From Rhizobiaceae bacterium (GTDB taxonomy: Bacteria; Pseudomonadota; Alphaproteobacteria; Rhizobiales; Rhizobiaceae): a stretch of 33,345 nt of DNA. The notes below the pieces were generated by a model that searched no databases, was not told the DNA's origin, and was given only the letters and a program-made list of their open reading frames with translations. Position numbers and translations under genes: made by a program. Each line of letters begins with the position of its first letter. The first letter of the stretch is position 1. The stretch is from the NCBI GenBank assembly GCA_023953775.1, contig JAMLJD010000048.1, forward strand, positions 1 to 33,345, in the 5' to 3' direction. Below are positions 17,646 to 28,774 of this stretch, in pieces.

Positions 17646-18344
17646 CTAGCTCGCCCGCACCAGCGGCGCGGCCGGCCAGCCGCCATAGTCGGCGATCACC
17701 GTCTCTCCGGCCACTGCCGTCTGGCCGATGGCGACACGTGCGACCGCGCCGTCTGGCAGGTAGACGTCGACGCGCGAGCCGAAGCGGATCAGGCCGACAC
17801 GGTCGCCGACCGAGACGTCCTCGTTCGGCTCGACCCAGCACAGGATACGCCGCGCCACCAGCCCGGCGATCTGGACTGCCGCGACCTTGCCCTGCGGGCT
17901 GTCGATGACGATGCCGTTGCGCTCGTTCTCGCTGCTCGCCTTGTCGAGTTCAGCGTTGAGGAACTTTCCGGGCCGGTGCTCGACGCGGGTGACGCGGCCA
18001 CGCACCGGGGCGCGGTTCACATGGCAGGAAAATACGTTCATGAAGACCGAGATGCGCAGCATCTCGTCGGTGCCGAGGCCGAGCTCGCGCGGCGGAACGG
18101 CGGGTCCGACCGAGGAGACGATGCCGTCGGCGGGGCTGATGACCAGCCGGTCGTCGACCGGCGTCACGCGCTCGGGGTCGCGGAAGAAGTAGGCGCACCA
18201 TGCCGTCAGCGCCAGGCCGATCCAGAACAGCGGCTGCCACAGGAGGCCGAGCACGATCGCCGCGCCGCCGAAGGCGGCGATGAAGGGATAGCCTTCCTTG
18301 TGGATCGGAACCAGCGTGTTGCGGATCGAGTCTGCGATGCTCAT
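17646..18344 (-). CDS. psd: Phosphatidylserine decarboxylase, short proenzyme type
   Basis: Decarboxylates phosphatidylserine to phosphatidylethanolamine at the inner membrane. The product has 232 residues, the length of the short PSD-A class common in rhizobia and archaea. Membrane segments lie in residues 20-53. [13 protein letters not shown] and [16 protein letters not shown] are conserved. Self-cleavage is expected between G189 and S190 in [12 protein letters not shown], turning the serine into the pyruvoyl cofactor. It is the first gene of the psd-pssA pair; the promoter should lie in the 96-nt gap before it. Confidence 0.95.
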   Translation of the reverse strand: MSIADSIRNTLVPIHKEGYPFIAAFGGAAIVLGLLWQPLFWIGLALTAWCAYFFRDPERVTPVDDRLVISPADGIVSSVGPAVPPRELGLGTDEMLRISVFMNVFSCHVNRAPVRGRVTRVEHRPGKFLNAELDKASSENERNGIVIDSPQGKVAAVQIAGLVARRILCWVEPNEDVSVGDRVGLIRFGSRVDVYLPDGAVARVAIGQTAVAGETVIADYGGWPAAPLVRAS

Positions 18345-18440
18345 CGTGGCCTGTGCTTCCTGCGCTCGGGTCGGGCCTCCATATCGGAAAGGACCCTTCC
18401 CTGCAACGAACTGTCGGGAAGCGCACAGGTTCCCCAGCGT

Positions 18441-20336
18441 CTATTCGCCCGGCTCGACCTCCGCGGTGCGGCGGCGCACGACGACGCCCATTTCGTCCTC
18501 TTCGCGCGCCCGGCGCAGCCGTTCCTCCGCCTCCGTTGCCTCGCGCTGGCGGTTCCACATCTCGGCATAGAGGCCGCCGGCGTCGAGAAGCTCGCGATGC
18601 GTGCCGCGCTCGGCGATCTCGCCCTGCCGCAGCACGATGATCTCGTCGGCGGCGATGACCGTCGACAGGCGGTGTGCGATGACCAGCGTCGTGCGGCCGC
18701 GGCTGACCACGTCCAGTGCGGCCTGGATCTCCTGCTCGGTCTGGGTGTCGAGCGCAGAGGTCGCCTCGTCGAGCATGAGGATGGGCGGCGCCTTCAGGAT
18801 GGTGCGGGCGATCGCCACGCGCTGCTTCTCGCCGCCGGAAAGCTTGAGCCCGCGCTCGCCGACCATCGACTGGTAGCCGTCCGGAAGCATGGCGATGAAG
18901 TCGGCGATCTGGGCCATGCGGGCGGCCTCATGCACCTCCTCGTCGCTCGCCCCGGTGCGCCCGTAGCGGATGTTGTAGGCGATGGTGTCGTTGAACAGCA
19001 CCGTATCCTGCGGAACCATGCCGATCCGGGCGCGCAGGCTGGCCTGGGTCACGTCGCGGATGTCCTGCCCGTCAATTGTGATGCGGCCGTGCTGGATGTC
19101 GTAGAAGCGGAACAGGAGCCGCGAGATGGTCGACTTGCCGGCGCCGGACGGGCCGACGATGGCGACCGTCCTGCCGGCCGGCACCTCGAAGCTGATGCCC
19201 TTGAGGATCGGCCTGTTGGGATCGTAGGCGAAGCGCACGTCCTCGAAGCGCACCGTGCCCTTCTCGACGTCGAGCGGCCGGGCGCCGGGCCTGTCGGTGA
19301 CCTCCTGCGGCACGTCGAGCAGGTCGAACATCTGTTCGATGTCCGTCAGGCCCTGGCGGATCTCGCGATAGATGAAGCCGATGAAGTTCAGCGGGATCGA
19401 AAGTTGCATCAGCATGGCGTTGATGAAGACGAAGTCGCCCAGCGTCTGGGTGCCGCGGGTCACCTCCCATGCCGAGAGGCCCATGGCCGCCGCCATGCCG
19501 GCGCCGAAGATCACGCCCTGTCCGAAGTTCAGCCAGCCGAGCGAGGTCCAGGTCCTCGTCGCCGCGCTTTCGTAGCGCGCCATCGAGCGGTCGAAGCGTT
19601 CGGCCTCCATCGCCTCGTTGTTGAAATATTTCACCGTCTCGTAGTTGAGCAGCGAGTCCACCGCCTTGGTGTTGGCGTCGGTGTCGGAGTTGTTCATGTC
19701 GCGGCGGATGGCGATGCGCCAGTCGCTCGCGCGCACCGTGAACCAGGTATAGAGCGCGACCGTCACCGCGATGATGGCGACATAGGTCCAGCCATAGGCG
19801 ACGGCGAAGATGATCGCGGTCAGCGCGAATTCGAGCACCGTCGGCGCGGTGTTGAGGATGGTGAAGCGCACGATCGTCTCGATGCCCTTCACGCCGCGCT
19901 CGATGATGCGCGACAGCCCGCCGGTGCGGCGCTCGAGATGGAAGCGCAGCGACAGTTCGTGCATGTGGACGAAGGTCTTGAAGGCGAGCTGGCGGACCGC
20001 GTGCTGGCCGACGCGGGCGAACAGCGCGTCGCGAAGCTGGTTGAAGCCGAGCTGGACGATGCGGACGACATTGTAGCCGACGACCAGCATCACCGGCGCG
20101 ACCAGGAGCGCCGGGATCGCCGCCGGCGCATCGAGGCCGCCGTCGAGCGCGTCCGTCGCCCATTTGAAGAAGTAGGGCACCAGCATCAGCACCAGCTTGG
20201 CGACGACCAGGAAGAAGGTCGCCCACACGACGCGGCGCTTCAGGTCGGGCCGATCGGCCGGCCACATATAGGGCCACAGATTGCCGAGCGTGGTGAACAT
20301 GGAGCCGGAATCGGCGGAAACGGTCTTTGATGCCAA
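18441..20336 (-). CDS. Atm1-type ABC exporter (permease-ATPase half transporter)
   Basis: A 631-residue homodimeric ABC exporter of the Atm1/HMT1 branch. In bacterial relatives this exports glutathione conjugates and metal-thiol complexes; in mitochondria it serves iron-sulfur biogenesis. Six transmembrane helices occupy residues 35-330. Walker A GPSGAGKS is at 395-402, the signature LSGGEKQ at 499-505, and Walker B ILMLDE ends at E524. The start is TTG 20336, preceded by AAGG at good spacing and 16 nt after the upstream arsR-type stop. An ATG at 20300 is the alternative. Co-transcription with the ArsR repressor suggests metal- or metalloid-induced expression. Confidence 0.92.
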   Translation of the reverse strand: MASKTVSADSGSMFTTLGNLWPYMWPADRPDLKRRVVWATFFLVVAKLVLMLVPYFFKWATDALDGGLDAPAAIPALLVAPVMLVVGYNVVRIVQLGFNQLRDALFARVGQHAVRQLAFKTFVHMHELSLRFHLERRTGGLSRIIERGVKGIETIVRFTILNTAPTVLEFALTAIIFAVAYGWTYVAIIAVTVALYTWFTVRASDWRIAIRRDMNNSDTDANTKAVDSLLNYETVKYFNNEAMEAERFDRSMARYESAATRTWTSLGWLNFGQGVIFGAGMAAAMGLSAWEVTRGTQTLGDFVFINAMLMQLSIPLNFIGFIYREIRQGLTDIEQMFDLLDVPQEVTDRPGARPLDVEKGTVRFEDVRFAYDPNRPILKGISFEVPAGRTVAIVGPSGAGKSTISRLLFRFYDIQHGRITIDGQDIRDVTQASLRARIGMVPQDTVLFNDTIAYNIRYGRTGASDEEVHEAARMAQIADFIAMLPDGYQSMVGERGLKLSGGEKQRVAIARTILKAPPILMLDEATSALDTQTEQEIQAALDVVSRGRTTLVIAHRLSTVIAADEIIVLRQGEIAERGTHRELLDAGGLYAEMWNRQREATEAEERLRRAREEDEMGVVVRRRTAEVEPGE

Positions 20337-20352
20337 AACGATATGCCTTGCG

Positions 20353-20679
20353 TTACGGGCGCGGCGCCGGGGCGCAGCAGGAGCCGATGAGCTGGGTCAG
20401 GGTCCGGGACAGCGACGCCATCGCCTCCCGGTCGATTTCATAGCGCGACTTCGAATGCTCGGCGCGCATGCGCACGAGCCCGGCGGCGACGAGCACCTTG
20501 AGATGCTGCGACACGGTGGATTGCGCCAGGTCGAACTCGCCCACGACGTCCTTGCAGAAGCAGGAGTCGCGACAGGCGAGATAGCGCAGGATCCGCAGAC
20601 GGGCCGGATGGGCGAGCGCCGCGATCTTGGCGGATACGGCGCCGTCGTCAGAGACGGAAGCAGGCTGGAGTGTATTCAT
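20353..20679 (-). CDS. ArsR-family repressor with cysteine-rich sensor motif
   Basis: A 108-residue winged-helix repressor. HPARLRILRYL and the recognition region DLAQSTVSQHLKVLVAAGLVR are typical of ArsR/SmtB proteins. The third-helix position that binds As(III) in classic ArsR (CVC) here reads RDSCFCKDVV, a CxC pair, with another cysteine three residues before it. The C-terminus adds SCCAPAPRP. Five cysteines in total imply soft-metal or metalloid sensing, but arsenic itself is not proven. It is the first gene of an operon with the Atm1-type exporter, and a palindrome suited to autoregulation precedes it. Confidence 0.9.
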   Translation of the reverse strand: MNTLQPASVSDDGAVSAKIAALAHPARLRILRYLACRDSCFCKDVVGEFDLAQSTVSQHLKVLVAAGLVRMRAEHSKSRYEIDREAMASLSRTLTQLIGSCCAPAPRP

Positions 20680-20681
20680 CG

Positions 20682-20703
20682 TTCATCGTCGATAAACGAT
20701 GAA
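20682..20703. promoter_or_regulatory. Probable ArsR-type operator
   Basis: TTCATCGT (20682-20689) and ACGATGAA (20696-20703) form a perfect 8-bp inverted repeat with a 6-nt spacer, 2 nt upstream of the arsR-type start. A third TTCATCG half-site (20675-20681) abuts it as a direct repeat overlapping the start codon. The position and dyad size fit a dimeric winged-helix repressor blocking its own promoter. Confidence 0.6.
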
Positions 20704-20799
20704 GACGCTTCGCGCAAGTACCGGACTGCCAATCGACGCATCGCGACCTGCGGCGCGTCTATGGTTGAAGCGCTCGGCTATAAATACGATCGACCCTCA

Positions 20800-20814
20800 G
20801 GTCAGGACCTGACC
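20800..20814 (-). terminator. Possible terminator hairpin after the LysM gene
   Basis: GGTCAGG and CCTGACC are separated by one base and lie immediately after the stop of the LysM gene. The realistic stem is about 5 bp with a 5-nt loop. The sequence that follows on the minus strand has only a weak T-rich stretch (GTATTTAT) about 12 nt later. The stem is GC-moderate, so termination is uncertain. Confidence 0.3.
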
Positions 20815-23028
20815 CTAACGAACGACCTGGTCACCCATGGTGGTCAAGTCGGCAGCCTCGCCCTCGCCCGTCTTGTCGGGGACGTCGAAGACCTGACCCG
20901 GCCAGATACGGTCGGGGTCGCGGATCTGCTGCTGGTTGGCGAGATAGATCGTCGTGTAGCGCACGCCACGGCCGTAGACGCGGCGCGAGATGCGCCACAG
21001 CGTGTCGCCCCGGCGGATGATGACCGCGCCCTCGGCGCTTTCGAGCTTCGGTGCAAGCACCTCGGGAACCGTCTCGGGCTCGGCCATCGCCGTCTGCTCG
21101 TCGGGTTCCGAGGGCGTCGCGGCATCCTCGACTTCCGTCGGGCCGGGAGCGGCATCACCCGGCGCGTCTGCCGCGGGCTGCTCGGCCGACGCCGGCTCCT
21201 CGTCGACAGCCTCCGGCTTTTCGGCCATGGCCACCGTTTCCTCGGGCTTCATGGCTTCGGGCTGAGCGGCGGCAGGCTCATCCGCCGCCATCTCCTCGGT
21301 CGGCGTCTCGGCGGCGGGCGTCTCGGCCGTCGCGCCGCCTTCGTTCGTTTCCTCGGCCGCGTCGGCGGGAGCTTCCGTCGTGACACGGCCCGCCTTGCCT
21401 GCATCCGGGGTCGCGGGCGCTTCGGCGGCAGCCATCTGCTGGTCCTTGGCCCCGGGCTCCGCAGGCATTGCATTCTCTTCCACGACGGGTTCGGACACCG
21501 GCGCTTCAGCGGCCACCTGGTCGTCCTTGGCGGTTTCCTCCGCGACGACCGTCTCCTGCGCCGGCTCGGCCGGTTCGGCATCCGCCGCGGCAGGAGCGTC
21601 CTCAGCCGCCTCGACCATCGTCTTTTCTTCCGGCTGCGGCGCTTCCTGTGCCGGGGCCTTCGGGGCTACCGCCGCGATGGCCTCGCCCGGCTCGCGCTCG
21701 AACGGAACGGCCGCCCGCGCAAGAACCTTCGCGCCATCCCGGCCAAGAAGGTCGGCGCGCACGATATAGTCGCCGACCGGCAGGTCGCGCACGGCCTCGA
21801 CGAGGAAGCGCCCGCCCTCCGACACGAGGGTCTGCCCGAGCAGGATGTCGTTCGCGTAGACTCGGACCATGCTTCCGACTTCGGCGACGCCCGCAACGAA
21901 GACATTGCGGCCTTCGATCTCGACCGCTTCGACCGCGATGCGCGCGGCAGGCGGCGGCGTCGCGGGCTTCACCGCAGGCTTCTCGGGCTCGGCCATCGCG
22001 ACCTGTTCGTCCGCCTTCTCTTCCGGCTCGGCGGTCTTGTCCTCGGCCACGGCCGGCGCCTCTTCCGCGGTAGCGGGCTCTTCGGGCGCCGCGGCGACGT
22101 CTTCCCCCGCAGCAGGCGTTTCGGCTGCGGGCTCTTCGGCGGCCGGCATTTCCTCGGCGGGTTTTTCCCCGGCCTGAGCCCTGTCGGTCTTCGGCGTGCC
22201 ACCCTCGACCGTCGCCGGTGCGGCGGGCTGCTCGTCAGCCGGCTTTTCCGGCTCCGCCATCGCGGTTTCGGTCTTCGGCTCCACCGGTGTCCCGGGTTCC
22301 ACCGGCGTCTCGGCGGCCTGTTCGGCTGTCTTTTCGTCCGCCGGGGCGGTTGCCGGCTCGTCCGTTGCGGCCACGTCTTCCGGGGCGGTCGCCGGCTTGG
22401 TCTCTTCGACCTTCTCCGCGGCCGGTTCGGCGTCCGGAACCGTGATCAGCTTGCTGGGCGCGCCCGGCTGCTCGACCAGCGCCAGGACCTGCCCGGCTTC
22501 GCTGTCGGGCACCGATACGATCGCCGTCTCCGTCGAGGTGGCGACGACATTGTCAGGCGCGGTCGACCGCAGCACGATCTGGTAGTCGCCGGGCTTCAAC
22601 CGGTCGTCGAGCGCGACCACGAAGTCGCCCGAGGGTCCGACTTCGGTGCGGCCGAGAACGGAGGCGCCGGTGACGATCTCGACTACCGAGCCCGCCGCTG
22701 CCTTGCCTGCGATGACGATCGAGCCGTCGGGCTCGACGCGCACCAGATCGAAGGAGGGAACCACGATTTCCGGCGTCGCGGCGCCGGCTTCAGGCTTGGC
22801 GTCTTCAGGCGCGGCCTCCGGCTTCGCCGGGTCGGGAACCGCCGCTTCGGGCTTCGCTTCCGCGTCCGGCTTCGCGGCGTCGGGCGCCGGGTCAGCAGGC
22901 CGCGACGCCACTTCGGCCGGCCGCGACGGAAGATACGGATCGAGCGCCCCGGTCACATAGGCGGTACCGGCACCGGCAGCGACGACGCCAAACAGAAACA
23001 GAAGCACCTTCAAGGGGGTCAATGCCAT
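20815..23028 (-). CDS. LysM peptidoglycan-binding protein with long Pro/Ala/Glu linkers
   Basis: A 737-residue envelope protein. A single N-terminal membrane helix (residues 6-28) anchors it. Two related immunoglobulin-like domains follow, near residues 86-156 and 359-446; both contain a GSxVxVY/I...LGxT...GxFxV...GDY pattern. Long acidic Pro/Ala/Glu-rich linkers separate them and extend to residue 660. The C-terminal LysM domain (669-716) starts VIIRRGDTLWRISRRVYG and ends IWPGQVFDVP. The peptide AMAEPE, or a close variant, recurs four times in the linkers. LysM binds peptidoglycan glycan, so a cell-wall spanning tether in the periplasm is inferred. Exact function is unknown. Confidence 0.88.
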   Translation of the reverse strand: MALTPLKVLLFLFGVVAAGAGTAYVTGALDPYLPSRPAEVASRPADPAPDAAKPDAEAKPEAAVPDPAKPEAAPEDAKPEAGAATPEIVVPSFDLVRVEPDGSIVIAGKAAAGSVVEIVTGASVLGRTEVGPSGDFVVALDDRLKPGDYQIVLRSTAPDNVVATSTETAIVSVPDSEAGQVLALVEQPGAPSKLITVPDAEPAAEKVEETKPATAPEDVAATDEPATAPADEKTAEQAAETPVEPGTPVEPKTETAMAEPEKPADEQPAAPATVEGGTPKTDRAQAGEKPAEEMPAAEEPAAETPAAGEDVAAAPEEPATAEEAPAVAEDKTAEPEEKADEQVAMAEPEKPAVKPATPPPAARIAVEAVEIEGRNVFVAGVAEVGSMVRVYANDILLGQTLVSEGGRFLVEAVRDLPVGDYIVRADLLGRDGAKVLARAAVPFEREPGEAIAAVAPKAPAQEAPQPEEKTMVEAAEDAPAAADAEPAEPAQETVVAEETAKDDQVAAEAPVSEPVVEENAMPAEPGAKDQQMAAAEAPATPDAGKAGRVTTEAPADAAEETNEGGATAETPAAETPTEEMAADEPAAAQPEAMKPEETVAMAEKPEAVDEEPASAEQPAADAPGDAAPGPTEVEDAATPSEPDEQTAMAEPETVPEVLAPKLESAEGAVIIRRGDTLWRISRRVYGRGVRYTTIYLANQQQIRDPDRIWPGQVFDVPDKTGEGEAADLTTMGDQVVR

Positions 23029-23125
23029 GATTCCGGTTCCTTTTAGCCGGGTCTATCCGGTTTTCAGTTGAGCGACAAGAAAAAGCCGGGTCGCCTCTTG
23101 ACCGCAGTTACGGGCATCAGCACCT

Positions 23126-23746
23126 ATGGGTTTCATGTCCGCGACTCGTTCCATCTGCGTCTATTGCGGCTCCTCGCCAGGCCGCGACGAAACCTACATG
23201 GCGGCCGGCCGCGCGCTGGGCAGCGCCATGGCCCAAGCCGGCATCAGGCTCGTCTATGGCGGCGGCTCGAAAGGCATCATGGGCGCGGTCTCCCTGGCTG
23301 CGCTCGAGGCCGGCGGCAAGGTGACCGGGATCATCCCGCGGTTCCTCGTCAGCAAGGAAGCGACCGAAGCCGCTCTCCATACGCTCGACGAGACCGTGGT
23401 GACCGAGGACATGCACACCCGCAAGCACACGATGTTCGAGAAATCGGACGCCTTTGTGGCGCTGCCGGGCGGCATCGGGACAGTCGAGGAGATCGTCGAG
23501 ATCATGACCTGGGCACAGCTCGGCCGCCACCGCAAGCCGATCGTGTTCGCCAACATTGCCGGGTTCTGGGCACCGATGCTGGCGCTGATCGATCACATGA
23601 GCGCCGAGGGCTTCATCCACACCGCCAACAAGGTGCGGCCGCTGGTCGTCGACAGGGCGGAAGACATCGTCCCGGCCATCGAGACGGCCTGGGCCGAAAC
23701 CGCCGCGGACGCGGACGGAGAAGCCAGGATTATCGAGCGTCTGTAG
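23126..23746 (+). CDS. LOG family protein (nucleotide 5'-monophosphate phosphoribohydrolase)
   Basis: A 206-residue Rossmann-fold enzyme of the LOG group, which releases the base from cytokinin nucleotides or AMP-like substrates. The family motif PGGIGTVEE is complete at 114-122, with GGGSKGIMG at 45-53 and the catalytic-region TRKHTM near 98-103. In bacteria it is often annotated as TIGR00730 or lysine-decarboxylase-like, but it is not a decarboxylase. ATG 23126 and ATG 23135 are both possible. The 3' end overlaps the convergent rarD gene by 17 bp. It is divergent from the LysM gene, with 97 nt between. Confidence 0.92.
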   Translation: MGFMSATRSICVYCGSSPGRDETYMAAGRALGSAMAQAGIRLVYGGGSKGIMGAVSLAALEAGGKVTGIIPRFLVSKEATEAALHTLDETVVTEDMHTRKHTMFEKSDAFVALPGGIGTVEEIVEIMTWAQLGRHRKPIVFANIAGFWAPMLALIDHMSAEGFIHTANKVRPLVVDRAEDIVPAIETAWAETAADADGEARIIERL

Positions 23747-24665
23747 CGGGCGGCCGGGCGTAGAACATCGACCAGGTGTAGAGCGCCAGCGCGATCCAGA
23801 TCAGCACGAAGGCTGCGATCCGCGCGGGACCGAACGGCTCGCCGAACACCGCCACGCCGATGATCGCGATGATGGTCGGCGCGATGTACTGCATGATGCC
23901 GATGGTCGACAGGCGCAAGAGCTTGGCGCCCGACGCGTAGAGGATCAGCGGTATCGCGGTGACCGGTCCCGCCAGGATCAGAAGCAGATCGTCGAGCGGC
24001 TGGTCGAGAGCGAAGCTGTTGTCGCCCTGCATCCACAGCCAGACGAGATAGCCGAGCGACGGCACGGACAGGATCAGCACCTCGAGGAAGAAGCCCTGGC
24101 TCGGCCCGACGGGCAGCGTCTTGCGCAGATAGCCATAGGCCGCGAACGAGAAGGCAAGCACCAGCGACACCCAGGGCAACCCGCCCGAGGCGATGGTCAG
24201 CACCGCCACGGCCACGACCGCGAGGGCGATCGCGACGAGCTGGTAGCGGTTGAACCGCTCGCCGAGCAGGATCGCGCCGAGGGCCATTGAAACCAGCGGA
24301 TTGAAATAGTAGCCGAGCGCCGTCTCGACCGTCCGTTCGGCGCCGATCGCCCAGACATAGATCGTCCAGTTGAGCGTGATGACGCTCGCCGTCAGCGCCG
24401 CCATCAGCAGCGTCCGCGGCTGGGCGAAGGCGGCGCGGATGTCGGCGGTGCGCCGCATTGCTAGGAGGATGAGCCCGGCGACGGGGACCGACCACAGGAT
24501 GCGGTGGGCGACGACCTCGAGCGGAGAGATATGCGCGACCGCCTTCATGTAGAGCGGCAGAAAGCCCCAGAATCCATACGCCATCAGCGCGTGATAGAAG
24601 CCGCGCGTGGCGTCGGCGGAGGTGGTCGGCGTGGAGGGCTGGGTCATCGAGGCGGCGGTTTTCAC
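23730..24665 (-). CDS. rarD: RarD-type EamA permease
   Basis: A 311-residue inner-membrane protein with about ten hydrophobic helices in two EamA-like halves. The first half has GFYHALMAYGFWGFLPLYMK and AHRILWS, diagnostic of RarD (TIGR00688); LNWTIYVWAI and LGYYFNPL follow. RarD belongs to the drug/metabolite transporter superfamily. A chloramphenicol link was proposed from an older E. coli name, and the native substrate is unknown. ATG 24665 leaves a 20-residue polar lead; ATG 24647 is an alternative. It is preceded by the terminator of the citramalate synthase operon, so it needs its own promoter. Confidence 0.9.
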   Translation of the reverse strand: MKTAASMTQPSTPTTSADATRGFYHALMAYGFWGFLPLYMKAVAHISPLEVVAHRILWSVPVAGLILLAMRRTADIRAAFAQPRTLLMAALTASVITLNWTIYVWAIGAERTVETALGYYFNPLVSMALGAILLGERFNRYQLVAIALAVVAVAVLTIASGGLPWVSLVLAFSFAAYGYLRKTLPVGPSQGFFLEVLILSVPSLGYLVWLWMQGDNSFALDQPLDDLLLILAGPVTAIPLILYASGAKLLRLSTIGIMQYIAPTIIAIIGVAVFGEPFGPARIAAFVLIWIALALYTWSMFYARPPATDAR

Positions 24666-24700
24666 GCAACCGGTCTATGGGGAGAAGCCGGCCGGGACCA

Positions 24701-24737
24701 GACAAAAATAATGATCATTGCCTGTACGGCATTGATC
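24701..24737 (-). terminator. Intrinsic terminator of the cimA operon
   Basis: On the minus strand GATCAATGCC (24737-24728), loop GTACA, and GGCAATGATC (24722-24713) form a 10-bp stem with one A-A mismatch. ATTATTTTTGTC follows directly. Stem plus T-run 10 nt after the cimA stop is a convincing rho-independent terminator. Confidence 0.75.
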
Positions 24738-24747
24738 GGTGGCGGGC

Positions 24748-27805
<3,058 letters not shown>

Positions 27806-27808
27806 CGC

Positions 27809-28192
27809 TCACTCCGGCCTGTGGCAGACGGCTTCGACATTGTTGCCGTCGGGATCGATGACAAAGGCGCCGTAATAGTCGGGGTGGTAGTGCGGACGCA
27901 GGCCCGGCGCGCCGTTGTCGCGGCCACCGGCCTTCAGTGCCGCCTCATGGAAGGCATCGACCTCGGCGCGGCTGTCGACGATGAAGGCGTAATGGCGGCC
28001 CGGGCCGGTCTCGGGTGCCTCATGGAGCCAGAATTCCGGCTTGCGGCGCCCGTAGCCGCCGACCTTGGCGCCGCCCGTATGCTCCGGCGGCACCATCATC
28101 AGAAGGCTGGCGCCGATCGCCGCCATCGCCGGGTCGTAGAAGGCCCGGGACTTGTCGAAATCCTTCACCGGTATGCCTGTGTGGTCGATCAT
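27809..28192 (-). CDS. VOC superfamily (glyoxalase/bleomycin-resistance-like) protein
   Basis: A 127-residue single-unit VOC metalloenzyme-like protein. It begins IDHTGIPVKDFDKSRAFYDP, the usual first beta-alpha unit, and ends with FVIDPDGNNVEAVCH, whose terminal Glu is the typical last metal ligand. HYHPDYYGA is common in members annotated as glyoxalases. Substrate unknown. ATG 28192 overlaps the DUF559 stop by 4 bp (ATGA); the frame upstream reads through the repeat and has no similarity. Confidence 0.87.
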   Translation of the reverse strand: MIDHTGIPVKDFDKSRAFYDPAMAAIGASLLMMVPPEHTGGAKVGGYGRRKPEFWLHEAPETGPGRHYAFIVDSRAEVDAFHEAALKAGGRDNGAPGLRPHYHPDYYGAFVIDPDGNNVEAVCHRPE

Positions 28193-28638
28193 CGCGGATG
28201 GTTCTCCGGTGAAGGGTTGGGGGGGCGTGATCCCTCCCCCTCGAGGGGAGGGTGGCCGCGAAGCGGCCGGGTGGGGTCTCTGCGGGCAGCCACAACCCCG
28301 ACTTCCCTGGCCACGTGCCAAGCGTTGGACAAAACGTCTGGTTCATCGACCCGCATGACTTCATAACCAAGCTTGCGAAGATATTCGTCCCGGTTCGCAT
28401 CGTGGCGTTTGCCATCAGCGGACTCATGCCGGTCGCCATCGACCTCCACGATCAGCTTCGACGCCAGGCACACAAAGTCGACGATGTAGGGACCTATCGG
28501 CGCCTGCTTGCGGAAACGGATACCGTCGATCTTCAGCGCGCGCAGCTCAAGCCAAAGAAGCACTTCGCCTTTCGTGAGATGCTTTCTCAGGTCACGCGCC
28601 TTCTCGCGCATTTCCGGTCTGATGCGCGTCTTCGTCAT
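28189..28638 (-). CDS. DUF559 endonuclease-like protein with repeat-encoded tail
   Basis: A 149-residue protein. Residues 8-117 match DUF559, a domain related to Vsr-type and other PD-(D/E)xK nucleases. Acidic and basic positions include E25 (KGEVLLWLELR), RFRKQAPIGPYIVDF with D54, and IVEVDGDRH with E65 and D67. Function is unproven in the family. Residues 121-137 (DPTRPLRGHPPLEGEGS) are encoded by a 50-bp double-hairpin repeat, and a second inverted copy lies 72 bp upstream of the start codon. A hand count of 28321-28620 gives about 57% G+C, below neighbouring genes. ATG 28638 is the family start. The stop overlaps the VOC start. Confidence 0.85.
   Translation of the reverse strand: MTKTRIRPEMREKARDLRKHLTKGEVLLWLELRALKIDGIRFRKQAPIGPYIVDFVCLASKLIVEVDGDRHESADGKRHDANRDEYLRKLGYEVMRVDEPDVLSNAWHVAREVGVVAARRDPTRPLRGHPPLEGEGSRPPNPSPENHPR
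28229..28278 (+). repeat. Double-hairpin repeat, copy 1 (inside DUF559 3' end)
   Basis: A 50-bp unit with two adjacent hairpins: CCCTCCCC with GGGGAGGG around a 5-nt loop, then GGCCGC with GCGGCC around GAA. It is identical to copy 2 in reverse orientation except for one base (C to T in the first loop). It is translated on the minus strand as part of the DUF559 C-terminus. Confidence 0.9.
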
Positions 28639-28709
28639 GGCTGTTTGCTCTTTTCCGGGTAGACGGCGGACTGGCGGGCGAGGTGCATGGCGATGCACGC
28701 GGCCGAAAC

Positions 28710-28759
28710 GACCCCACCCGGCCGCTTCGCGGCCACCCTCCCCTCAAGGGGGAGGGATC
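28710..28759 (-). repeat. Double-hairpin repeat, copy 2 (upstream of DUF559)
   Basis: The inverted partner of copy 1, 49 of 50 bases identical, lying in the 136-nt gap between cysS and the DUF559 gene. The two copies are 431 bp apart and bracket the DUF559 coding core. The hairpin pair could also affect transcription read-through from cysS into the DUF559 operon. Confidence 0.9.
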
Positions 28760-28774
28760 TCGCCGTCACCACCC

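Noticed and set aside
17976..20330. A 784-codon open frame on the plus strand opposite psd and the Atm1-type exporter
   Set aside because: The minus-strand genes carry complete catalytic motifs. The plus-strand product is low-complexity and spans two unrelated genes.
21060..22450. CRISPR-like or tandem DNA repeats
   Set aside because: The similarity comes from repeated Ala/Pro/Glu codons in the LysM protein linkers. There is no constant repeat and spacer layout.
20281..23046. A 921-codon open frame on the plus strand opposite the LysM gene
   Set aside because: It mirrors the high-G+C codon bias of the minus-strand gene. The product is arginine/glycine-rich with no domain pattern, whereas the minus-strand reading has a membrane anchor and a LysM domain.
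23730..23746. Overlap of the LOG and rarD 3' ends as an antisense regulatory device
   Set aside because: A 17-bp convergent overlap is common in compact genomes and nothing else supports regulation.
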